Assembly (NCBI GenBank): GCA_022605405.1
Contig: JABYQQ010000040.1
Span: 1-64,000 of the forward strand
Direction: 5' to 3'
DNA from: Earliella scabrosa
Lineage: Eukaryota > Basidiomycota > Agaricomycetes > Polyporales > Polyporaceae
DNA length: 64,000 nt
In this document: piece after piece, positions 23,234 to 34,897 of the stretch
How the letters are laid out: the number at the start of each line of letters is the position of its first letter
How positions within the stretch are numbered: the stretch's first letter is position 1
Made by a program: the position numbers and the translations under genes
Notes under the pieces: model-generated
Told to the model about the DNA's origin: nothing
The model's input: only the letters and a program-made list of their open reading frames with translations
Databases searched by the model: none

Positions 23234-25647
23234 TTACATCAGGTGGTGGTCAATCCCACAGCCGCATCCGCCCTCGCCGCGCTCGCGCTTGGCGAGCACG
23301 CCGTCCTCGACTTTGTCGCGCCCAACGACGTTGACAAGCCACTCCTCGTTCTCGTCCGCATTAAGTTTGTCTCCGACCGAGGCCATGTCGAGCTTGAGCA
23401 CGTCGGCAACAAACAGCCCGATCTCGGTGTTGTCGTGGTTCCCGATGAGCTTCTCGGACTGCGGGCCGTATGCGATCAAGTTCACATCGACTGCAGTGTG
23501 GCCACCCTGTAGTGAAACCGTGGTATAGGGTCAACATTGAGCGGGGAAGACTATGAAGACGGATGGGAGTAAGGACGCACAGATCCCCACTTGATCATCG
23601 CGCGACGGTTGATCGACTGGCCGAGATGGGTCTCGATAGAAGTCCCCTTAGCCTTGAACTCCTTGGCGACCGCGATCTCGGTGGTGCTGCGAGAACAATT
23701 TCAGTGTCGACGAGGGGCAGAGGAAGAGAGTGACGCACTTGGGGTCAAAGATGCCGTACTGGGCGAAGATATCCTTGAGGTAGCCATCCTCATCGACGCC
23801 GGAGTACCGGGACCACTGGCCACTGAGGAATTCGGCAGAGTGTATACCACCGTCGAGCGCGCTGGGGGACCATCTACACAGTACGACATAACATTGATAC
23901 TGCGCGGACGAGGACACCAGGGGTGATGTGACTTACTGGTACTCGCCGGTGGTGATGATGCCTCCCTAAATGGCAGGAAGTGCGGGATTAGTCGAGTACG
24001 TGCGGAGCTCGGGTATACGCACCAAAGTCAAGGCACCCGTTTCGTGGTCGGCCGTGCCGAGCATGACGGTCTGACCCCACTTGTCATCGTCCACAACGGA
24101 CTTGAGGTACTCGACCAGCTCGTTGTACTCGATGATGTCGTGCAGATGAGCGATAACATCGTTAGCATGTGCGGCGTGGTCAATACGCTATGACAGATTG
24201 GTCAGGGAGCTCAACCCGCGATTTCGAAAAGGCGCATACCGAAGCCTCGATCATCTAAGGCGCTTCTCAGCACTAGCCCGAATTAGATTCACACGAATGA
24301 ACGAACGCACGATGAAAAAGCCCTTGTCGCTGTACTTGGTAGCCTCCTTCAAGCTGGTGATGGCGGTCTTGGCCATCTCGACCAAGCTAGGCTCCTTAGC
24401 GGGGTCGCGGTCAACCTACAACACAACATGTGAATTGTCAATCCAGCAGAGATCGTCGCATACGTTGGCATACCTCGTAGCTCATGTGGGATCTGGTGAA
24501 CAAGCCGAGGTAAGGCTTCGTAGCTGCCTTCGCCTTGCCGCCCTTGAGCGCGTCGAAGCCCGCGCGGTCAGTGAAGACGTTGTAGCCCTGCTTGCGCGCG
24601 TACTCCAGAACGTCGAAGTCGTCGGGACGGCTCGAGCCGGAGGTGGTGTTGGGGAGGAAGAAGCCATAGCCACCGCCGAGGAGAAGATCAACGCTGGGGC
24701 CGAGAGGGGTGTTGCCAACGAGCTGCGGCGCAATGAGGTGCTCTGCGTCGCGACTCCAGACATGCGACCCGAAGGAGGCGGGGGTCGCGTGCTAAGGGTC
24801 ATCTTTGCGTTAGCGTCGTGTGCTCAGAGCATACTGCGTACAGAGGGTCGATGCTCACCGTGATACGCGAAGTGGCAACGAGGCCAGTCTTGAAACCTGC
24901 GGCCTTCGCGGCCTCGAGAACCGTGGCACAGGGGTTTCCGTCCTCATCGACGCCGACAGCACCGTTGTATGTCTGGTGTCCGATGCATTAGAGGAGGTCG
25001 AGCCATATCGCGGGGCTCACGGCAAGATGTGCATACCTTGATAGCGCAAGAGTAGGCGGTAGCAGAGGCGGACGAGTCCGTGACCAGAGAGTCGGTGGAG
25101 CGCGTGCGGACCGAACCGACCTGGATCGTGTCGGATGCGAGGACCTTGTTCCACCCCTGAGTGTTTTTCCACTGAACGAAGTTACGTGCCAAGCCCTATA
25201 AACGATATGGGGTGTCAGCCTGTACTACGATGAGCATTCGTGTCGTGTGACATGGTTCTCACCTCGCTCGCAGGACCGAATCCGTCAGGAATCGTTAAAA
25301 TGACTATCCGTTGTGATCAATATGGGGTAAGAGAAGCATTCAGAGAGAAGAAACCCAACCCTGTCGAGTGCGTTCAGCATGAGAAGAACAAGATTCGGAA
25401 ACACGCGAAAGAGGAGACTCACATTCTTGATCTGGCGCCAGCCCTTCGCCTTTTTGGGCTGGCCCTGCCAGTTCTTGCCCTGAGGAACGTTGGGCGCGCC
25501 ATAGTCTGACCCTGGGTTTTTAACTGCGGCCTCGTACTCCCACGACGTCTGGAGAGGCGGCAGTGCGCAGGTCAAAGTGCCTTGAGCGGAGACCAGGGTG
25601 GTGCTTGCCGCGAGAGCCGCGAAAACCACAAGTCGCGTGAAGGCCAT
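23234..25647 (-). CDS. Secreted alkaline phosphatase
   Basis: This is a phosphomonoesterase of the alkaline phosphatase superfamily, about 550-600 aa in roughly ten exons. It has a signal peptide (MAFTRLVVFAALAASTTLVSA) and the first metal-site exon with PDGFGPASE (near 25270-25305). The nucleophile motif is VTDSSASATAYSCAIK (Ser codon 25073-25075). THATPASFGSHVWSRD, the metal-binding block SRIDHAAHANDVIAHLHD (near 24100-24180) and TADHETGALTL (near 24040) follow, and the C-terminal GGHTAVDVNLIAYGP ends at TAA 23234-23236. All three metal-binding regions expected of the family are present, so an active Zn/Mg enzyme is likely. It scavenges phosphate from organic esters. It sits between carboxylesterases CE3 and CE4 in the same orientation, with no shared promoter visible. 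Confidence 0.85.
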
Positions 25648-26565
25648 GGCGAGGAGCGAGCGAGGATTGGAGGGGGCGACGAACGTGTGTCGCTTGCGGC
25701 TCGCTTTTGAGCGTCGGGGCGGGATGGGACGGAAGGCTCGCCTACGAGCCGATAGCCCGCATGATGATGTCGCGCTTGAAGGCGGTCTCTTGGCAAGATG
25801 GACAGTTGCGCAAGCCGGGGGCCCAACGGAGGGGTATGTAATTATAAGTACGGCGAAGTCGAGGCAAGTCAGTTCAGTTTGGTAGCTACGAACAAGCAAA
25901 CAGTTGAGTCTGATGTCGCCAATACACCGCCATCAAAACACGGAAGTTTGCTCCAAATGAGTACTCACCAAAAGCATTGTCATGCTACCCAAGTTCCTTG
26001 GCCTGCTTTGAACTCGAATGTTCAGGCCTTCAGCATCACTACCAAGTTCTGTTAGTCAGGAGGCAGCGTATAAGATCCCAGGCAGCAAGTAGGTGCAGAG
26101 AGGTCAGGAGTGTCACCTATGTATGTAGCGTCACGTATGGGACAAGTAGAAGAAGGTTTCTTGGCGATGATGCCCGTCGCTGGGCGCCCAGACCATGCAG
26201 GCGCTTCGGTTCAGCGCGAGCCCCTTCTCGAGGTTACGGGTTCGAAAACGACTCAACGAGGATCTGGAAGACGCATTAACGATGATATTGGTACGATCAG
26301 AGCAACCTTAAGCTTAATATACAACAGTAATACTTGTATGCAAGGAAGAACGCGAACGAGGGATGGCGACGACCGACGGATTCAGTGGACAATGAATGGT
26401 GGATGGGAGATATCGATAGTGACACGGCCCGGGTATGCAGATAGATGTCTGGGTAAGGGGAGACTGGAGTTAGGAGGCGACGTTATGTACCAATAGATAG
26501 GCGTGAAGCGTGAGTTCGAGTCAGAGTCATAAATAAGCACGTTACGTGCATAAGTTAGAGCAGAA
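25648..26565. other. Intergenic region upstream of alkaline phosphatase
   Basis: No supported gene. A TATAATTACA-like sequence near 25840 is about 190 bp from the phosphatase ATG. A GGGTTCGAAAAC near 26230 is B-box-like but isolated. Confidence 0.4.
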
Positions 26566-28919
26566 TCAGAACGGGAAGCAGAGGCTGAGGTTGGCGACCT
26601 CCTTCATCGCCGCGATGCGAGCGTTATCCGCGACGACGGACACGGCGGGCGTGCCGTCGTTGAACGAGAGCGTCGAGCGCGTCGCCGTCGTGAACTTGGG
26701 CCATTTCACGCCGGACTTGGGGCTCGGGTCGAGGTCGTTGACGAAGCGGACGAAGTACTCTGTCATGTCGCCTGGGCCGTAGGCGATGAAGAGGTCACTG
26801 CCGTGAGCCTAATGTGGATTTGTCAGTCAATAGTGACGAATGGACAATCGCGGAAGTGCACGTACATCACCGACACCCGAGTACTCTCCGCGCTCACTCA
26901 CTAGAGCAAAAACCGCCGTCAGTGACGGGCCAATCAAAGAGAGATATGACTACTCACAGAAGCTGTACGCATTCCGAGAGGAGGAGTATGTCTCCAGCAG
27001 CAGGCGGCGCGGGACCTGGAAGATCCAGTCACCGTGCAGAGCGGAAATGCGCTTGAACTGCGGTGTGAACGCGTAGTCGCTGCCGGTACCGAAGGGCGAG
27101 CCTGCGGCGGGGTCGGAAGGGTAGAGAGTAAGCAGCTTCTTGAGGTCCCAGAGGGACGAGCCGGGGAACCAGTTCTGCGAGACATAACTGGCGAACTGGG
27201 CGTCGGTTCTATAGAACACAAGTCAGCGTGCACGGGGACGGATGTGAGGCCGATGCAGCCACGTACGTGATGTTCATGGAGCCGAGCGAGAAGAGGGTGC
27301 CCTCGTCCTTGACGTTGCCTGCAGAGCAGATCAGAAGATGCAGACTTACTCGAAGCCGTGATAATGCACGTACCAGAGATAAACGGAATCTTTGCCATCT
27401 TTCCATCGAGGGCGAGCTTCTGCGGGGGCTTCGTGATCAGGACACCATCTGCGCGCGGCATGTATGGCGTGTTCAGACCCTACGGGATATTGTTCAGACG
27501 ACGGAAGCACGCGCAGAGATGAGGGGCGACTCACAGCGTAGGAAATGACGGATGGGGTCTGGTTGACAGCCGCGAGGATCTTGTCGACCGACACAGTGCG
27601 CAGGCAGGCGAGGGTGTCGGAAGCGCCTGAGCATCCAACCTCTTTCACCACGAAGTCATACGTATCCTGGACCTCAGTGATATCGCCGGTGGGCGGCGGG
27701 CCGCCCGAGCTCATGATACCGGCGCGGAAGAGACCCTCGGTGTTGCCGCCGTTCGCAAGCATCTGCAGCGAGACAGAGATGGCGCCGGCGCTCTCGCCCC
27801 AGCTGCCGATCCGATGTCAGCGATCGCCATCAATTTCGTAGATCAGGGAAGACGAAGTGCTCACATCGTCACCTTCGTCGGATCACCACCGAAGGAGGAG
27901 ATGAACTTGTTAACCCAACGAAGACCTGCACGCTCTGGAAGCACGGAAGGAGATCAGGAGCATATCGAGCGATGGAACAGAGTCGCACTTACGATCTTGC
28001 AGACCGAGGTTGCCGAGACCCGCCTTCTTGACCTCCTTGCCACCAAGGAATCCGAGAGCATGCAGACTAGCAACGACACATCAGTACATAATATACGTTA
28101 TCATCTAAAGACGTCGACGCACCGATAGTTCATAGCGACGTAGATAACGGGCTCGCCGATATCAATGGATCTCTGAACGACGGGGACGCCATCAACGCTG
28201 GAAAGAGACATGCGAGCATGTTAGCAACCCTAGATCAGCGCATGAGCGGAAAAGTGACGTCACGCACACCGCGTTGGAACCGAAGGCGAATGCTCCCCCG
28301 TAGATCCACTAGAGACGGAGGAAAAAATCAGCATCGTGATGGGACGGAGGACGCGTAGAGAGGACATACGACAAGAACAGGAAGCTTGGCGTTGGCGGCG
28401 ACGTTGGCAGGACGAATGACGTTGATGTTCAAACCTGGTGGGCACCACATGAATGAGGAGTGATCAACGATGGATCAAGATTGGGCACTCACAATCCTCG
28501 CTCTGTGGCACATTCGGGTTGCCACCGAACGCGCTCACGAACGGCATAATGTCCGCAAACAGCTCATCCGGAACTCCCGATGGGAAGGTCAGGGTTTGCT
28601 GAACGCACTGAGCCCCATATGACGTCGCGTCAACGGTTCCACTGTACGAAGTCAGGAGCTGGGGAAGACGAAGACGTAGATCTCCGACGCTGCAGAGCAT
28701 GAAGTCAATAAGCGATCAGATAGGCGAGAGCATCAAGTATAGCACTCACGGAGGCTTTGCGAAAGGAATGCCCAAGAAACTCTCAACGGAGCCGGTCGTG
28801 GTACCCCTCACAGTAGCCTTGTCGAGCTTGACAGTAGGATTGCTCTGGCGGGGAGCCACGGCTCCGTGAGCGAGCCCGGAGTGAAGGAGAGTGGAGAGAA
28901 GGAATGTGGTGAGGAGCAT
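26566..28919 (-). CDS. Secreted type-B carboxylesterase/lipase (CE4)
   Basis: CE4 is the closest relative of CE3, with the same exon plan. The signal peptide opens at the ATG at 28917-28919, followed by VKLDKATVRGTTTG, LGIPFAKPP, oxyanion exon GGAFAFGSNAV (near 28270-28310) and EPVIYVAMNYR. The nucleophile elbow is WGESAGAISVSLQM (near 27765-27805), the acid segment KDEGTLFSLGSMNIT (near 27270-27310), and the catalytic-His exon AHGSDLFIAYGPGDM (near 26770-26815). Cys positions are conserved (CVQQ, SEDC, GCSGASDTLAC). It ends LSLCFPF with its stop codon at 26566-26568. Likely an active extracellular ester hydrolase. CE3 and CE4 look like products of a recent duplication, now separated by the alkaline phosphatase gene. 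Confidence 0.88.
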
Positions 28920-28999
28920 TGCGTCAGCCGTGTCCGCGTCGTGGTCGTGGTCGTGGTCGCCGTCGCCGTCGTCCGAGCAGAGTGGGCCGTTTCATGGTG

Positions 29000-29006
29000 T
29001 TTTATA
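29000..29006 (-). promoter_or_regulatory. TATA box of CE4
   Basis: TATAAAA on the minus strand, 81 bp upstream of the CE4 ATG. Between them is a short GTC/GTG trinucleotide-rich run at about 28932-28970. Confidence 0.5.
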
Positions 29007-30287
29007 CCCGCAGCTAGCGCTAGCACGATGAGTGCCGGAGCAACGGATATTGGCTGCCATGGCGGTGCGCCCGAACGCTCAGTTTGATGGCAAATCCTGG
29101 CCAATCCTCCCTTGTCTCACAGTTGATGGTCCCTGGGCTGGCAACGGTGTTCATCCGCACATACGATCAAGAATAGGCAGCCCATCAATTCTCCATGGCC
29201 GGATGACGCTGCGGCTAGCCTGTTTTAGGTGAGCGGTTGGGAGGCATTGGCACTATTGAGCCGTCGTAGGCAATCGTCAGACGTCTGTTGAATAGGAAGA
29301 GTAGCTGCGTAACATACGGACACGGAGGAGACAGGCTGCTCATATGTTGCGGTACTCCATGGAGGCAAAGTGGACACGCGTTTGTTGTGGCGTTCAGTAT
29401 TGGGCGCCTGTTGAGTTGCTGACGCCACCGCAGCTCTTGTCGATGCTCCACTGCATCATTAGTTCCTGGCCTCTCGCTCATTTGATAGAGCGGCCACGAC
29501 TGGGCCACGACGAAGAAGAGACGATGACGAATGCAATTTGCCTCTCCAAGTTGCTAGGAGATGTAACATCGATGATACTCGGCCTTACGTTCGGGTGTGC
29601 GGAGTTACGAGTACCGGCTCGTGAGCGCGCTGTTTCCGGCCATTGACAGCGCGCGCCGCGCCCACCTATTAAGCAGGATCGCCAGCATACGTGTTTGCGA
29701 TGACAGCCTGACTCTGAATGGCGCAGATGACATGGTGCATTTTAGTCAAGGTACAAATCAACAAGTAGTACTACTTACTGGACTCTCAAGTGGAACGCCA
29801 CCAAGGCACAAACTCACCGTGATGGATTGGTTCTGGTATAATCGAGCTCGCAGAGTCTAAGAGTTGGGACAGCGTCAGGTCCGAAACTTGGAGGTGATGC
29901 TGCTAGTGCCTGCTACACGTCTGGAGATGGTGGTCAAAAAGAGACTTGTTTGATGCCGCGCTGCCGTCCCTGTCGGATCGGAGCGCGCATCGGACCGGCC
30001 GTCCGAGAGCGAGTCGCCCGCAGGTCTCATGTAATACATTAATATTCTCAACGCAACCCGCTTTCCTCCCCATGTTCAACCTCACATTATCCAGCGCCTT
30101 ATATTCTCTCAGTCGTAGAGATGTCAGCGTCTAGAAGCAGCTTTCATGCAACGACGGACGATCCGGGTCCCAGACAGAAATGTCAATCATGCATCGATGG
30201 CGTCGATGGATAGATATCTACAGCACAAGCCACCTGATACAGCGCTCTAACATGTCATCCGACCAGCGGCGGTTGTCCCTATATTAC
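29007..30287. other. Intergenic region between CE4 and CE5
   Basis: No supported gene on either strand; it contains the CE4 upstream region and the CE5 3' flank. Confidence 0.45.
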
Positions 30288-32654
30288 TTAGAAAGGGAAC
30301 CGCGAGCTCAGTTGGAACAGTTCGTCCGTGCCATTCATGCGCTGAACATCCGCCGTGATCTCGAGGGGCGTATCCCCGTCGTCCAACTGAAGAGTGGCGC
30401 GGTAAATGACATTGAACAGCGGCCAGTGCAGGTCAGAGCCTTCGTTCGGGTCTAGATCATTGACGAATCGAACGAGGTAGTTGGTGATATCTCCAGGTCC
30501 GAACGCGATGAGGAGGTCGCTGCCATGAACCTGTAAGACACATGTGAGCGATTAGTGCCGATCGAGTCGTCGATTGTCAGGGCGATCTTACATCGCCCAC
30601 CCCTGGGAAGCTGCCGCGCGCGCTCACTGAAGAGATCGTTATTAGTTGCACATCTCTGACTGCAGAGCTGAACCAGAAACGCACGGTAGTTGTATGTGGG
30701 TTGAGTTGCAGAGTAGAGGTTCAAGAGCTCGCGACGAGGAGCGTGGAAGAACCAGTCTCCCTGCAGCGCAGCAATACGCTTGTACTCCGGCGAGAAGGCA
30801 TACGCGTCGCCGGTATCGAAGGGTGAACCAGCAGCAGGGTCGGATGGGTAGAGTTCAATGGCCAACGCGAGATCAGACTCCGAAGCTCCGGGGAACCACA
30901 CTTGGGCGATGTAGTCGGCGAACTCGGCGTCTGTTCTGCAACATACTCGTGAGCATTTAATTCCAATTTCCAACAGGACTTGGAGACGAAGACCTACGTG
31001 ATGTTGAAACTCCCGAGCGAGAACAGCGTCCCCTCGTCCTTGACGTCGCCTATGGGCGGCCTCAGGGTCAACAGAGCGGAGGGCGCAACGCCGACACATA
31101 CCGATGATGAAGGGAACCTGCGCCAGAGCGCCATCACGCGCGAGCTGGTGAATAGGCTCGGGGATGAACACCCCGTCCGCACGCGGCATGTAGGGTATAG
31201 CTAGACCCTGCCCGTCCGGGGTCAGCATCAGCACCGGCAGTCGGCCGCAGGAAGCCATAGATTCCTTACACCGAACGAAGTCAGACTGGGAGTCATATTG
31301 GCAGCAACGAGGAGACTGTCAGACGATACGGTGCGCAGACACGCAAGCGTGTCTGAAGCTCCAGAACACCCGACCTGGTCCACGACCAAGTCGTAAGTCC
31401 CCTGAAGGTCGGTTATGTCCCCGGTTGGGACGAGACTGCCGGAACTCATGATCCCGGCGCGGAAGAGGCCTTCGGGGTCTCCGTTGTTGGTGAGCATCTG
31501 CAGTGCGACCGAGATGGAACCTGCGCTCTCGCCCCAGCTGTGTGCATGGAGATGGTCAGTAAGCCTCCGTGAATGCGCTCAAAATGAGCAGCGGCGCATC
31601 TCACATAGTGACTTTCGTTGGATCACCACCGAACGCGGATATGTGCTGACGGACCCATCGGAGGGCGGCGCGCTCTGCCAACAGCCTCGCGTCAGAGCTG
31701 GTGCGACTATCAGGCGGTCGTATAACACCAACGATCGTGCAGACCAAGATTCCCTAGCCCCGCTTCCCTTACCTCCTCACCGCCGAGGAAGCCAAATACA
31801 TTGAGACTGAAGGATGCAGTTGAAGGGTGAGATTTTTGTGTGAATCGTGCAGGAACAGTCAGATTTACCGGTAGTTGATCGCGACGAAGATGATCGGTTC
31901 GCCAATGTCGATGGACCTCTGCACGACTGCAGATCCGTTGTAGGTAGTGCTGTGGTCGTACGTGCGAGGTATCAGCTTAAGAGCGTCGAGAATCCAGATA
32001 GATGGGCCTACTTACATAGCATTCGAGCCCAGAGCAAAGCCGCCGCCATGTATCCACTGCGAGTATACCTTCAATTGCCGTGCGCACATGCAGCGCCACG
32101 CGCGGTACTCACAAATAGCACGGGAAGCTTCGTTTCGGCCGATATGTTCGCGGGACGGATCACATTGAGGTTCAAGCCTGTGTCGCGGTATGAGTTCACA
32201 GTATCAGCTCGACGTACGTGACTCATCACTTACAGTCTTCGCTCTGCGGCACGTCAGGGTTCGAAGTGAACGCGCTGACTAGCGGCGCAACGTCCTGGAG
32301 AAGCTCCGGAGGGACGTTGGGCTCGAGCAATAGCGGCTGCTGTATGCATTGATTCCCGAACGTCGTTGCATTGATAGTGCGATTGTACGACGCCAGGAGC
32401 TTGGGAAGGGCGAGGCGGAGCTCGTCCGTGCTGCAGATGTGTAGTCAGGGAGGACATCGAGTGGGGAAGGACAAGCGGCCGGGGACTCACGGAGACTGTG
32501 CGAACGGGATCCCCAGGTAGCTCTCTACAGAGCCGCGCCTGGTACCAATGACGGTAGCTTCGTCAAGGCGGACAGTCGGGCCATCTTCGAGCGCAGAGGC
32601 GAACGGGATATGGAGTAGTGCGGTTGCTGATAGGACGAGACCGGTCAGGAGCAT
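30288..32654 (-). CDS. Secreted type-B carboxylesterase/lipase (CE5)
   Basis: CE5 has the same overall plan as CE3 and CE4. The signal peptide (MLLTGLVLSATALLHIPFASA) is followed by VRLDEATVIGTRRG and LGIPFAQSP. The oxyanion region is IHGGGFALGSNA (near 32010-32060) and the nucleophile elbow is WGESAGSISVALQM (near 31495-31540). The acid segment KDEGTLFSLGSFNIT (near 30995-31040) and the catalytic-His exon VHGSDLLIAFGPGD (near 30490-30530) are also intact. Cys pairs are present (NQCIQQ, SEDC, GCSGASDTLAC). It ends SSRFPF at TAA 30288-30290. The ATG at 32652-32654 opens the signal peptide, 60 bp downstream of TATATAAA. All catalytic positions are kept, so it is probably active outside the cell. 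Confidence 0.87.
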
Positions 32655-32713
32655 GGTGGTATGATGGCTCTGGAGTAGGAACGGCGAAGCCTCTCCAGAT
32701 GATGTGCTGTTCA

Positions 32714-32721
32714 TTTATATA
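32714..32721 (-). promoter_or_regulatory. TATA box of CE5
   Basis: TATATAAA on the minus strand, 60 bp upstream of the CE5 ATG. Confidence 0.5.
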
Positions 32722-34897
32722 GTGGGGACGTCTGGAGTCGCTACAGAGCGTCAGAAATGAGTACAAGCTCATCAGCGATGCGCTAACGGATGGCGCGACC
32801 GGGAGGTTAGTCATGAGCAGAGTGCGCTCGATACCACACTCGGCGTCGGTGATGGCCACCCAGAGGCGCAGCGACCTCCAGCGACTGTCGCGCCACTAAT
32901 ACGAACCCATGACCTGAGCCAGAATGCAGATGACGATGTAGCGTCAGCGTACTGAATGGATGGAAGCACGGTGATAGTGGAGAGGCCCGGTGAAACACAT
33001 TTCATCTCCAAAAGTCTGTCGGCTCCGCTATGCAATGTTGAACGGTCGAGTAGCGCGTGAACAGTAGGAGACGAGGATCGACCTGTTTAAGCAGTGCGGA
33101 GGGCGCCGTTGCCATTACCGTCCAAGCGACTCAGCAGGACTTGCGCGAAGATTTCCTTATGGGCTAATGTCGAGCGATGCCCCGCTGAACCGCTGAACGC
33201 TGAGATGAGTAACGGACGGACTAGAACATCAGCGAAGCGCAGCAGGAGACCCACCCGGATACACTGTAGGTTCGCACCAGAGAGAGCAAGGCAGCATTGA
33301 CAACCCGCATACAGAGTATCCTCAACTGACCGTCCGGGGTTTCGTTGCTCTCGACATGCGCGAGGGCATCGAGTTCGACTATTCATTGATCACTACCTGT
33401 GCTATATTGATGTCAGCCACCCGGGTGACGCAGACGACGGACTAGACTGACCGGAGGTATGTACCAGTGGACGGAGGAGAGCGAAGAGTCTATGTACATG
33501 CCACCTCCCAGCGTTGTCGTGCTATACTTAGCCCGTCTGCACGAGAACGCGACGCGCCCTTGGGGGCAAAGCATGGAGACGACATCGCACGACATCGCAA
33601 TTGTGGGGAGATGGCGGGGATCCACTGTTTCAACGGAGGACCACCACTAGAGGCGAACGCCTGCCTCACCATGGCCGTAGGACTGTGTCGCGAGTGATTG
33701 CTCTCGTGACCCGCAGTAAACCAGATGCCCTCAGAGTGAGGCCATCCACTAACACCCCAATAATCCCAGCACAGCACGAGGATAATCTTCCCCGCGCCCC
33801 GCGCAGCCCGCAGCCGATAGGAGTCGACCGACCGCCATCTGGACCTGGTGCGAGGCGAGCGCGCACACACACCACATCCGCCGCGCGAACAAATAGGCAA
33901 GAATTGCCACAGCGCGAGATGTCCGAGGTGAAGACAGACGAAGACGGAGATGGTGGTCGAGGCTCCCGAGTCCCGACCGGCGTCGCCGACTTGGGCGCCC
34001 GTGTGAGTGGTTCTCCAGGCTCCTCTCTGGGAGTTCCCGAGTGCATCCGCCGGGGGCTGTGGCTGGCGCGCGGGGATGGCGGTGGGGCCACTTGAGGGGG
34101 GCAGCGCTGGGAGGTGGACGGGCCTGGCCTGTATTGCTTCGACGTTCGCGCAGAAGGTTCTTGCAAGTGCGATCAGCAGAAGCGCTGCGCGAGTGTTGGG
34201 TGATCAAGCGGGGACAGCCTCTGATTGGCCGCGCACACACACCGCTCGTCGCTGGGTTCTGCGCAAGGCGCAAACATCGATCCACGAGGCCGCGCCTGGT
34301 GGATGATAGTGGGGATCTATCCGGGGACGGTGGGTAATCTTGATGCACAGGGTGTGGACCGGGACCCACGGAACTAGCGTCGGCGTCCTTGAAGGTAAGC
34401 CTCACCTGTGCGCACACGCATCTCGCGACTGTCACTCCAATGCGGTCACAGAAGCGCTGCGTTGGGTCCGATGAGAACGAAGAGGACACCGACCGCGTTC
34501 GAGATCGTCGGCGGGCAGCCGCGCGCGGCGACCTGCGGAGATAGTCGCGGAGGTAGAGTGAGCGCCGGAGTGGACGACTGGGCGTCGATGTGCGCGTTCG
34601 TGGGCGACATGCATCTGACGTAGGGAAGGATATGTGGGCGTCGTAGGCACGGGAGGTGGCACGCGGCGTAGTGTCAAATGTATGTATCTGTATCACGTCG
34701 GCGAGCAGGCGCGCCGGGTGTGCGATGCGAGGGAATGAGCGACAAGCGTCGTTCCCGTGGACCGTATGAGAAACTTGAAGGTCAGGTTTCGTGTCGTGGG
34801 TGTTCGGCCAATGCATGGTCTTAGAAATGAGTACCTTGTTGCGAGATGAACGTCAACTGCATCTGTGAGACAAGAGCGGAACACGACATACCCGTGA
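32722..34897. other. Gene-poor region, part 1
   Basis: Several open frames occur, the longest 355 aa on the minus strand at 33749-34816. They are Arg/Ser/Pro-rich with no recognisable domain and overlap frames on the other strand, as expected by chance in GC-rich DNA. I do not call a gene. Confidence 0.35.

Noticed and set aside
33749..34816. 355-aa minus-strand open frame
   Set aside because: Arg/Ser/Pro-rich composition, no domain, no splice pattern, and overlapping long frames on the other strand; typical of chance frames in GC-rich DNA.
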